Assembly (NCBI GenBank): GCA_040508515.1
Contig: JBEVMS010000253.1
Location: 1-6,045 of the forward strand
Origin: JBEVMS01 sp040508515
Lineage (GTDB): Bacteria; Pseudomonadota; Gammaproteobacteria; Xanthomonadales; Rhodanobacteraceae
DNA length: 6,045 bases
Direction of reading: 5' to 3'
Shown here one piece after another: positions 1 through 5,108 of this stretch. Each line of letters starts with the position of its first letter. Position 1 is the first letter of the stretch. The position numbers and the translations under genes were made by a program. The notes below the pieces were generated by a model. That model saw nothing but the letters and a program-made list of their open reading frames with translations. It was not told where the DNA came from and did not search any database.

Positions 1-20
1 AGCGCCTGCTGGCGCCCTGA
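1..20 (+). CDS. Possible C-terminal tail of an upstream gene
   Basis: In frame 3 the first bases read Arg-Leu-Leu-Ala-Pro and then a TGA stop at 18-20, which would suit the end of a plus-strand protein entering from the left. The fragment is too short to identify. An alternative is a minus-strand gene starting at the ATG at 56-58 and running off the left edge, since that frame stays open to base 1. I cannot decide between these from the window alone. Confidence 0.2.
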
Positions 21-260
21 CGCTTCACCCTACCCGCGTGCGGCGCTGGCAAGCGCATTAAAAGAACGCCAAGGAAGGCGTGCAGCCACCTCCATCGCGG
101 GTCCGGCTCGCAACCGCGCGGTCGGCTCGACGATGGTCGGGCCAGGTCGGCGACGCTTGCTCAATCGGCCTGGACTTGCTCACATGCCTTACCGGCGCCG
201 ACAGCCATCATCCGCGCCAGCTACCGCGCGATGCGCCACACCCAGCGAGCCTATTGCCCG
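21..260. other. Non-coding leader upstream of cls
   Basis: These 240 bases have no convincing gene. The open frames crossing it are arginine- and alanine-rich shadows that continue out of frame into cls. The region presumably holds the cls promoter, but I see no good -35/-10 pair. It does contain a small inverted repeat at 66-81 and two copies of CTTGCTCA (156-163 and 175-182) spaced 19 bp apart. No clear Shine-Dalgarno sequence precedes either possible cls start. Confidence 0.5.
66..81 (-). terminator. Weak hairpin with T-rich tail on the minus strand
   Basis: ACGCC (66-70) and GGCGT (77-81) form a perfect 5-bp stem around a six-base loop. Read on the minus strand, the stem is followed by TTCTTTT, the usual form of an intrinsic terminator. 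Read on the plus strand there is no T-tract. No minus-strand gene is visible to its right, so what it would terminate is unclear, and it may be chance. Confidence 0.2.
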
Positions 261-1685
261 ATGATTTTGAGCCTGTTGACCTTCATCGCGATCATGCTGC
301 ACCTGGCCGGCATCGTCGTGGCGATGCATGCCGTGATGCATACGCGCACGCCGCAAGGCGCGTTCGCCTGGACGCTGGGGTTGGTGCTGCTGCCGTACAT
401 CACGTTGTTCCTGTACCTGTTCCTTGGACGCAGCCATTTTTACGGCTATATCGACCGCCACCGGTTGTACCGGCTGCGCCTGAGCGAACCACACAGCCTC
501 TACAACTGGCCGCAGCGGCACGACTACCTGCGACGCCACCCGGCCGATCCCAGTGGGCGACGCTACGCCGCCATTGGCAAGATGCTGGGCCTGCAATTCC
601 ATGGCGGTCACCGCCTGCGCCTGTTGATCGACGGCGAGGCGGCGTTCACGGCGATCTTCGAGGCGATTGCCAGCGCCGAGCATTACGTGCTGGTGCAGTT
701 TTTCATCTTTCACGACGACGGGCTGGGGCGGCGCATGCAGCAGGCGCTGCTGGCGCGCGCCGCCGCAGGGGTCACGGTGTGCGTGCTGTACGACGGCATC
801 GGCAGCCACGATCTGCCGGCCAGCTATGTGCAGACGCTGCGCCAGGGCGGCGTGCACATCCACGCCTTCGCGACGCGCCGCTTCAACAATCGCTTCCAGC
901 TCAATTTCCGCAACCATCGCAAGATCGTGGTGGTCGATGGTTGGCGCGGCTTCGTCGGTGGGCTCAACGTGGGCGATGAATACCTCGGTGCCAAACCGCC
1001 GCTGTCACCCTGGCGCGATACGCAGATGGAATTGCAGGGCCCGGCGGTGGCCGATCTGCAACGCAGCTTCGGCGAGGATTGGTACTTCGTCACCAACGAG
1101 CTGCCACCCTTCCTGCCGCCGCGCGAATCGGACGGCAGCGCCAGCACGTTGATCGCCGCTACCGGACCTGCCGATCCGCGCGAGAGCTGTTCGCTGCTGT
1201 TCGTCGCCGCGATCCACGCCGCCCGGCGGCGGCTGTGGATCAGCACGCCCTATTTCGTGCCCGACCCAGCGGTCAGTGCCGCGCTGCAGTTGGCAGTGCT
1301 CAGGGGGGTGGATGTACGCGTGCTGATCCCGGCCCGGCCCGACCATTACACCGTATTCACCGCATCCACCTTGTACGCGTACGAGGCGGTGCGCGCTGGT
1401 TTGCAGATGTACCGCTACCAACCCGGCTTCGTGCATCAAAAAGTGATGCTGATCGACGACGACACCAGCATGATCGGCAGCATGAATCTGGACAATCGAT
1501 CGCTGCGGCTTAACTTCGAGGTGTCGGCGCTGAACATCGACGTTGAGTTCGCCCGGCAGGTCGAGCAGATGCTGCTGACCGATTTCGCCAACGCGGTGGA
1601 ATTGGCCGCCGGCGACTATCGCGCGGCCAGCTACGGGCAGCGCCTGGCCATGCATGTGGCGCGCTTGTTCGATCCGGTGCTGTAA
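261..1685 (+). CDS. cls: Cardiolipin synthase, ClsA type (phospholipase D superfamily)
   Basis: This inner-membrane enzyme of the phospholipase D superfamily would join two phosphatidylglycerol molecules into cardiolipin and glycerol. From the ATG at 261 it has 474 residues, close to E. coli ClsA (486). Two hydrophobic helices lie at about residues 3-22 and 35-56, the second in an AWxLGLVLLPYI context typical of the PLDc_N domain. Both catalytic HKD motifs are intact: HRKIVVVD at residues 219-226 followed by GGLN, and HQKVMLID at 392-399 followed by GSMN. The paired HKD motifs plus the two N-terminal helices favour Cls over a nuclease or phosphatidylserine synthase. An in-frame ATG at 231 would add ten polar residues before the first helix. 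I prefer 261 because the hydrophobic segment then begins at once, but neither start has a good ribosome site. The gene appears monocistronic and converges on the transporter gene 34 bp away. Confidence 0.93.
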   Translation: MILSLLTFIAIMLHLAGIVVAMHAVMHTRTPQGAFAWTLGLVLLPYITLFLYLFLGRSHFYGYIDRHRLYRLRLSEPHSLYNWPQRHDYLRRHPADPSGRRYAAIGKMLGLQFHGGHRLRLLIDGEAAFTAIFEAIASAEHYVLVQFFIFHDDGLGRRMQQALLARAAAGVTVCVLYDGIGSHDLPASYVQTLRQGGVHIHAFATRRFNNRFQLNFRNHRKIVVVDGWRGFVGGLNVGDEYLGAKPPLSPWRDTQMELQGPAVADLQRSFGEDWYFVTNELPPFLPPRESDGSASTLIAATGPADPRESCSLLFVAAIHAARRRLWISTPYFVPDPAVSAALQLAVLRGVDVRVLIPARPDHYTVFTASTLYAYEAVRAGLQMYRYQPGFVHQKVMLIDDDTSMIGSMNLDNRSLRLNFEVSALNIDVEFARQVEQMLLTDFANAVELAAGDYRAASYGQRLAMHVARLFDPVL

Positions 1686-1690
1686 GGCGC

Positions 1691-1704
1691 GCCCTGCGAC
1701 GGGC
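1691..1704 (+). terminator. Weak hairpin between convergent cls and yhhS
   Basis: GCCC (1691-1694) and GGGC (1701-1704) can pair around a six-base loop just after the cls stop, followed by ATTTGA. The stem is only 4 bp and the T-run is short. It is the only candidate terminator in the 34-bp gap between the two convergent genes, and the call is tentative. Confidence 0.25.
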
Positions 1705-1719
1705 ATTTGACTCAGCGGA

Positions 1720-2916
1720 TCAATGCACGCGCTGGCCAAAACGCAGGTAGAGACCGCCGGTCAGCGCCACGGCCACCAGCGACAAACCCGCGGCGATGGC
1801 GAACATCGGTTCATAACTGCCGCCCGCCGCGATCCAGCCGCCAAGCGGTCCGGTCACTCCCAGCGCCACGTCGATGAATACCGAATAGGCGGCCAAAGCG
1901 GCGCCCCGATTATTCATGCTGACCCGCTCCACCGCCTCCACACCCAACGCCGGAAACACCAGCGAGAAGCCGATGCCGGCCAACGCCGCGCCCAGCATCG
2001 CCACGCCCACCGTCGGGGCCAGCGCCAACACCGCCAGGCCCACCGCTTCGAAAAGGAATGAAACCAGCGCCACTCGATAACCGCCAAAGCGCGAAATAAA
2101 GCCACCGAACACCAATCGAATACCGACGAAGCACACGCCGAACAGACTCAAGGTGAGCGCCGCGCCCTGCCACTGCACGCTGGCGTAGTAGAGCGTGATG
2201 AAAGTGGCGATCACGCCAAAACCGACCGATCCCAGCGCCAGCCCGATGCCGTGCGGCGTCACCCGTAAAAACACATTGCGCATCGGCATGCGCTCGCCCG
2301 CTACCACCAGCACGCCAGCACGACGGGCCGCCAGCAACAGCGCCAGCACCATCAACGCCATGCCGCCGAGACCGATCGTCAGAAAACCGAAATGACGCGT
2401 CATCAGCACGCCCAGCGGCGCGCCGACCGCCAGCGCGCCGTAGGTGGCGATGCCGTTCCATGAAATCACCTTGCCGGTATGCGCCGCGCCGACCCGGCCG
2501 ATGCCCCACATGATGCAGGCCGTGCCCACGCAACTCTCGCCCACGCCCAGGGCCAAGCGCCCCAGCAGCAGGCTGCCCATCGACCACCAGGCCCGGTCCG
2601 CCAACAAGCCCGCCAGCACCATCAGCAACGCGCTGACCATGCAGGCGACCATGCCGACCAGCGCCGTATGCTTGGGGCCAGCGGTATCCGCGCTGCGCCC
2701 GGCAAAGCCGCGACTGAGTAAAGTGGCCACGTACTGGGCACTGATCACCAGCCCGGCAAGCACCGCGCTCAAGCCCAGATCGTCGTGCACGAAAGGCGGC
2801 AGCACGGCCAATTGCAGGCCGATCACCAGGTAAGCCAGGAAGGTATAAAACACCACCTGGACAATTTTCCAGGTGACTTGCGACCCTTCGGCCGCCGTGG
2901 AAGGGTTAGCGCTCAT
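1720..2916 (-). CDS. yhhS: YhhS-family major facilitator superfamily transporter
   Basis: A twelve-helix inner-membrane transporter, presumably a proton-driven exporter of small molecules. Recalled similarity to E. coli YhhS is strong along the whole length: YLVIGLQLAVLP near the N-terminus, the loop 2-3 motif GRSADTAGPK (residues 73-82), GKVISWNGIATYGA, GSVGFGVIATFITLYY, GFSLVFPALGVEAV and a VTGPLGG segment. Length is 398 residues against about 405 in E. coli. The natural substrate is not established; E. coli yhhS has been linked to glyphosate tolerance when overexpressed. The start at 2914-2916 gives an N-terminus matching the E. coli protein in length; an ATG at 2932-2934 and a TTG at 2935-2937 would add six or seven residues, but a hairpin sits directly before them. 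No strong Shine-Dalgarno precedes any of the three. It lies about 70 bp downstream of the small membrane protein gene on the same strand, so the two may be co-transcribed. Confidence 0.9.
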   Translation of the reverse strand: MSANPSTAAEGSQVTWKIVQVVFYTFLAYLVIGLQLAVLPPFVHDDLGLSAVLAGLVISAQYVATLLSRGFAGRSADTAGPKHTALVGMVACMVSALLMVLAGLLADRAWWSMGSLLLGRLALGVGESCVGTACIMWGIGRVGAAHTGKVISWNGIATYGALAVGAPLGVLMTRHFGFLTIGLGGMALMVLALLLAARRAGVLVVAGERMPMRNVFLRVTPHGIGLALGSVGFGVIATFITLYYASVQWQGAALTLSLFGVCFVGIRLVFGGFISRFGGYRVALVSFLFEAVGLAVLALAPTVGVAMLGAALAGIGFSLVFPALGVEAVERVSMNNRGAALAAYSVFIDVALGVTGPLGGWIAAGGSYEPMFAIAAGLSLVAVALTGGLYLRFGQRVH

Positions 2917-2946
2917 CGACATGCTGCACTGCATCAAAATGATGAA

Positions 2947-2961
2947 GGATAGCGCCTATCC
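2947..2961 (-). promoter_or_regulatory. Perfect inverted repeat just upstream of yhhS
   Basis: GGATAG and CTATCC form a perfect 6-bp stem with a three-base loop in the gap between the small membrane protein gene and yhhS. On the minus strand it is followed by TTCATCATTTTG, a modestly T-rich run, and then the first possible yhhS starts. It could be a weak terminator or attenuator, an RNA element affecting yhhS translation, or a protein-binding operator. The sequence does not tell these apart. Confidence 0.4.
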
Positions 2962-2985
2962 CCAGACGCTGCGCGCGCTGCGACC

Positions 2986-3375
2986 TCATCGCCGCCGTGC
3001 AGGCCAGCGGTTGCGCCAGTCGCCTCCGAAAATCGCCCAGCCCAGATAGACCCCAACCACGGCGCCGACAAATTCGCTGAAGACCCGCGTACCGATGCCA
3101 TCCGGATCGTGCACCTTGGCCAACTTGGCTTGCAGCAGTTGCAACGATTCCAGCGGCGCGAAATTGAAATAGACCAGATCCCACAAATCCGCCGCGCCGC
3201 CCAGCAGCATCGCCAACAAAAAGCTCCAGGCGACCATCGCACCCAATCCCCAGCCCTGCTTGCGCCCCGCCCAGTAGATCAGCCCGAAGGCGACAAACGC
3301 GATACCCAGGGCGATCGCCCCGGCCTGCAGTCCGCCGACGAAGCCATAACTCATCCAGGATTTGTCGAAATACAT
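2986..3375 (-). CDS. Small three-helix inner-membrane protein, unknown function
   Basis: I do not recognise the family. The 129-residue product has about three hydrophobic helices: residues 11-35 (glycine- and alanine-rich, ending IYWAG), 43-68 and 99-117. Between helices 2 and 3 is a soluble segment of about 30 residues containing AKLAKVHDPDGIGTRVF. The tail is strongly basic (ending WPARRR), which would favour a cytoplasmic C-terminus. There is no obvious catalytic motif or cleavable signal peptide. The coding call rests on the coherent membrane-protein composition; the overlapping frame (2906-3391) is arginine- and glycine-rich and looks like a shadow. The ATG at 3373-3375 has a weak GGACGA about 10 bases upstream, and a CATAAT hexamer lies about 35 bases upstream without a good -35. 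It precedes the YhhS transporter gene on the same strand, so a shared transcript is possible, but that does not reveal its role. Confidence 0.8.
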   Translation of the reverse strand: MYFDKSWMSYGFVGGLQAGAIALGIAFVAFGLIYWAGRKQGWGLGAMVAWSFLLAMLLGGAADLWDLVYFNFAPLESLQLLQAKLAKVHDPDGIGTRVFSEFVGAVVGVYLGWAIFGGDWRNRWPARRR

Positions 3376-3445
3376 AGCGATTGTCGTCCACCGGTCGGGT
3401 CGCCCATTATGACCATTTGGGGCAGGATCGCTGCGCGCCCGGATA

Positions 3446-3475
3446 AAGGAAAGCGCGCCGTAGCGCGCCTTCCTT
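3446..3475 (-). terminator. Hairpin terminator after the RcnB-family gene
   Basis: Arms of 13 bases at 3446-3458 and 3463-3475 pair with a single A/C mismatch around a four-base loop, with a GCGCGC core and AAGGAA/TTCCTT outer part. It begins about 20 bases after the stop codon of the RcnB-family gene. On the minus strand the 3' arm ends in TTTCCTTTATCC, a modest T-rich tail. It should separate that gene from the membrane protein gene downstream. The near-symmetric arms could also act in the other direction. Confidence 0.75.
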
Positions 3476-3495
3476 GAACCTCGACCCGCTAGCGA

Positions 3496-3834
3496 TCAGC
3501 CGCCGTTGAGCACCATGTCGGTGATCACGCCGGTAGTGATCGCCACCAGCAGCAGGTTATTGTTGTCGTCGCGTACCCAGTGGTAGCCACGTGGCGGCGC
3601 ACGCAGATGACGCGCGCGGTAATCGTTCACCACCACGACGCGGCCATGATAGTGGTCACTCATCCTCTCCCCGCGCGCCCAGTGGTGCGGCTGCGGACCG
3701 GGGCGACCGTGATCGCCACCGCGGTGGTCGTCACCATGATAATCCTGGCCGACATCGTAGGCTGACGCCACCGAAACCATCGCCGAAGCTGCGAACAAGG
3801 CACCGGCGAACACGAAATGCAATCGATGTTTCAT
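3496..3834 (-). CDS. RcnB-family exported protein
   Basis: A small periplasmic protein of 112 residues. Residues 1-25 are a clear signal peptide: basic MKHR, a hydrophobic core, and ASA before the likely cut at 25/26. The mature N-terminus (about 26-50) is rich in His, Asp and Gly, including HGDDHRGGDHG and PHHW, which suggests metal binding. The C-terminal half carries the RcnB-family pattern: VVNDYRARHLRAPPRGYHWVRDD, then a hydrophobic LLLVAITTGVITDMVL segment. E. coli RcnB takes part in nickel and cobalt homeostasis, but many relatives have no known role and no rcnA-like exporter is visible here, so metal function is an inference. The start at 3834 is fixed by an AGGAG site nine bases upstream; a longer frame to 3921 lacks support and would bury the signal peptide. 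It is divergent from pncA and followed by a hairpin terminator, so it is probably monocistronic. Confidence 0.88.
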   Translation of the reverse strand: MKHRLHFVFAGALFAASAMVSVASAYDVGQDYHGDDHRGGDHGRPGPQPHHWARGERMSDHYHGRVVVVNDYRARHLRAPPRGYHWVRDDNNNLLLVAITTGVITDMVLNGG

Positions 3835-3843
3835 TGATAAACT

Positions 3844-3848
3844 CTCCT
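3844..3848 (-). promoter_or_regulatory. Ribosome binding site of the RcnB-family gene
   Basis: On the minus strand this reads AGGAG (AGGAGAG if extended to 3842), nine bases before the ATG at 3832-3834. It is the clearest Shine-Dalgarno sequence in the window and decides the start in favour of the signal-peptide form over the longer frame opening at 3921. Confidence 0.8.
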
Positions 3849-3855
3849 GATGGGC

Positions 3856-3875
3856 GCTGCGCTTAAGGCTGCGCA
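3856..3875. repeat. Paired TGCGC motif upstream of the RcnB-family gene
   Basis: GCTGCGC occurs at 3856-3862 and again at 3868-3874, twelve bases apart. Read another way, TGCGC (3858-3862) and GCGCA (3871-3875) form an inverted repeat around an eight-base spacer containing TTAAG. The pair lies about 20-40 bp upstream of the start codon, in the likely 5' untranslated region or promoter. It could be an operator or a small RNA hairpin. Short GC-rich repeats of this size are common by chance here. Confidence 0.25.
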
Positions 3876-3973
3876 AGACTGCCTGGGTGGCCATGAACGC
3901 CAACTGTTCGATACGACGCAATCTCGCATCATCCAGCCCGGCGCCCGCCGATATCGACGCGTGATGCTAGGAA

Positions 3974-4005
3974 CACCGGTGCCGCGCACGCCATAACGCA
4001 ATAAT
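3974..4005 (+). promoter_or_regulatory. Possible pncA promoter region
   Basis: The 186-bp gap between the divergent RcnB-family and pncA genes must hold both promoters. An AATAAT hexamer (4000-4005) in a locally AT-rich patch resembles a -10 box, but no convincing -35 element lies 16-18 bp upstream. An 8-bp palindrome, CACCGGTG, occupies 3974-3981 where a regulator could bind. Initiation from this box would give a very short leader before the ATG at 4021. This is a weak call. Confidence 0.22.
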
Positions 4006-4020
4006 TTACGGATCGCGACC

Positions 4021-4662
4021 ATGCCCTTACCCGACCCGCGCTGCGCACTTTTGCTGATCGATCTGCAACCGGACTTCATGCCTGGTGGCGCGCTGGCCTG
4101 CGATCAGGGCGACACGATCTTGCCGGGCATCGATCGACTGCTGCGTAGCCGGCGTTTTGCCCATGTGGCGGCCACGCAGGATTGGCACCCCGCCGGACAC
4201 GTCTCTTTCGCCAGCAGCCACGCCGAGCGCGCGCCGTTCGAAACCATCGCGTTGTATGGACATCCACAAACGCTGTGGCCGGACCACTGCGTGCAAAACA
4301 CCGCCGGTGCGCAGTTGCATCCGGCAATCGATTGGCGCCATGCCGATGTGGTCGTGCGCAAGGGCGGCGATGCGCACGTGGATTCGTACAGCGGCTTTCG
4401 CGAGAACCACGGTCCGCACGGCAGCCGCCCGCGCACCGGCTTGGCCGGCTGGTTGCGCGAGCGCGGCGTGGAGGAAGTTTTTATCTGCGGCTTGGCGCGC
4501 GATGTGTGCGTGTTATGGACTGCCCAGGATGCGGTGGATGCGGGATTTCGCGCCCATGTGCTGTGGGATCTGACTCGCCCGGTCACCCCCGCCAGCGATC
4601 CGGCCACCCGCGCGGCACTAGCGCGCGGCGGCATCGGGTTGATCGAGGGCGCGTGCTACTGA
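4021..4662 (+). CDS. pncA: Nicotinamidase
   Basis: A cytoplasmic amidase that hydrolyses nicotinamide to nicotinate and ammonia for NAD salvage; the family also activates pyrazinamide. The 213-residue product matches the usual length. By comparison with Mycobacterium and E. coli PncA, the catalytic triad is Asp14 (in LLLIDLQPDF), Lys114 (VVRKGG) and Cys163 (DVCV). The metal ligands are Asp54, His56 and His60 (QDWHPAGH) and His89 (WPDHCVQN). The VDSYSGF segment at 120-126 is also typical. One departure is GLARDVC (157-163), where recalled E. coli and Mycobacterium sequences have Thr in place of Arg160. All key residues are present, so activity is expected. The start ATG has only a weak CGGA upstream. 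The gene is divergent from the RcnB-family gene, and its stop overlaps the end of pgaD by 7 bp on the opposite strand. Confidence 0.95.
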   Translation: MPLPDPRCALLLIDLQPDFMPGGALACDQGDTILPGIDRLLRSRRFAHVAATQDWHPAGHVSFASSHAERAPFETIALYGHPQTLWPDHCVQNTAGAQLHPAIDWRHADVVVRKGGDAHVDSYSGFRENHGPHGSRPRTGLAGWLRERGVEEVFICGLARDVCVLWTAQDAVDAGFRAHVLWDLTRPVTPASDPATRAALARGGIGLIEGACY

Positions 4663-5108
4663 TCGAGCGTGGGCGTGTTCTGCAGCACGCGGCCGTCGGT
4701 GGTGAACTCCAACTGGCTGCGCCGTGCCTGCCGCAGTTGTGTGGCAAGCGGAGTGGCCACCTCCAGCTTATGCGCCATCGCTGCCAGCGCGATCGGCGCA
4801 GCGCCCTGTCGGCGCTTGGCCAAATGAAAGCGCTGATAGTTGTAACGCGACCACAGCAAGGCGATCAGGGTGGTCACCAATCCGATTATCAGCACCACCA
4901 GCAAATCGACCCAGCCACCGCTGTGGCGATGCATGATCAACTCGACATACGTGGCGCGTGCGCCGAACGACCACGCCACCAGGGTGATCAGTGGCAGCCA
5001 CAAGGAAAACCAGGCCATCCAGGCAAGCAGGGTCAGTAGCGTGAACAGCGTGCGCCGCCCGGTACCTTGGCCTCGCGGATGATCGATCAACAGCGCTTCG
5101 GCTTTCAT
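4656..5108 (-). CDS. pgaD: PNAG synthase accessory subunit PgaD
   Basis: The small inner-membrane partner of the PgaC glycosyltransferase, needed for poly-beta-1,6-N-acetylglucosamine synthesis; in E. coli cyclic di-GMP activates the synthase by stabilising the PgaC-PgaD complex. The 150-residue product (E. coli about 137) has two transmembrane helices at about 20-48 and 66-88, then a cytoplasmic C-terminal domain. The WSRYNYQRF run after helix 2 and the LRQARRSQLEFTTDGRV stretch near residues 125-141 resemble E. coli PgaD. The start at 5106-5108 is set by the ATGA overlap with the pgaC stop and a G-rich run (5113-5118) upstream; a longer frame to 5237 only reads pgaC in another frame. Overlap with pgaC implies translational coupling and matched production of the subunits. 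The 3' end overlaps convergent pncA by 7 bp. Confidence 0.9.
   Translation of the reverse strand: MKAEALLIDHPRGQGTGRRTLFTLLTLLAWMAWFSLWLPLITLVAWSFGARATYVELIMHRHSGGWVDLLVVLIIGLVTTLIALLWSRYNYQRFHLAKRRQGAAPIALAAMAHKLEVATPLATQLRQARRSQLEFTTDGRVLQNTPTLDQ

Noticed and set aside
189..917. Minus-strand open frame of 242 codons antisense to cls
   Set aside because: Low-complexity Ala/Gln/His/Val composition, no recognisable fold, and fully opposite an intact cls with both HKD motifs.
80..979. Long plus-strand open frame of 299 codons overlapping cls
   Set aside because: Its product is rich in Arg, Ala, Pro and His with no domain sense, and it overlaps cls in another frame. High GC content makes such long shadow frames common.
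1005..1739. Minus-strand open frame of 244 codons antisense to the cls 3' half
   Set aside because: It mirrors cls codon structure, has shadow-like composition, and overlaps the end of yhhS on the same strand.
2906..3391. Minus-strand frame of 161 codons over the small membrane protein gene
   Set aside because: Arg- and Gly-rich with no membrane or domain pattern, whereas the frame at 2986-3375 gives clean hydrophobic helices. The two cannot both be the main gene.
3835..3921. N-terminal extension of the RcnB-family protein to 3921
   Set aside because: The AGGAG site directly before the ATG at 3834 and the signal peptide starting there favour the shorter form.
3926..3967. GCATCA and TGATGC inverted repeat in the rcnB-pncA gap
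   Set aside because: Only 6 bp with a 30-base loop, which is expected by chance in a region of this size.
3831..4079. Minus-strand frame of 82 codons across the rcnB-pncA gap
   Set aside because: No recognisable domain and no ribosome site. It overlaps the pncA start and fills a gap that must carry two divergent promoters.
4182..5039. Plus-strand frame of 285 codons spanning pncA and pgaD
   Set aside because: It is a shadow of pncA in another frame that continues antisense through pgaD, with Arg/Gln/His-rich low-complexity sequence.
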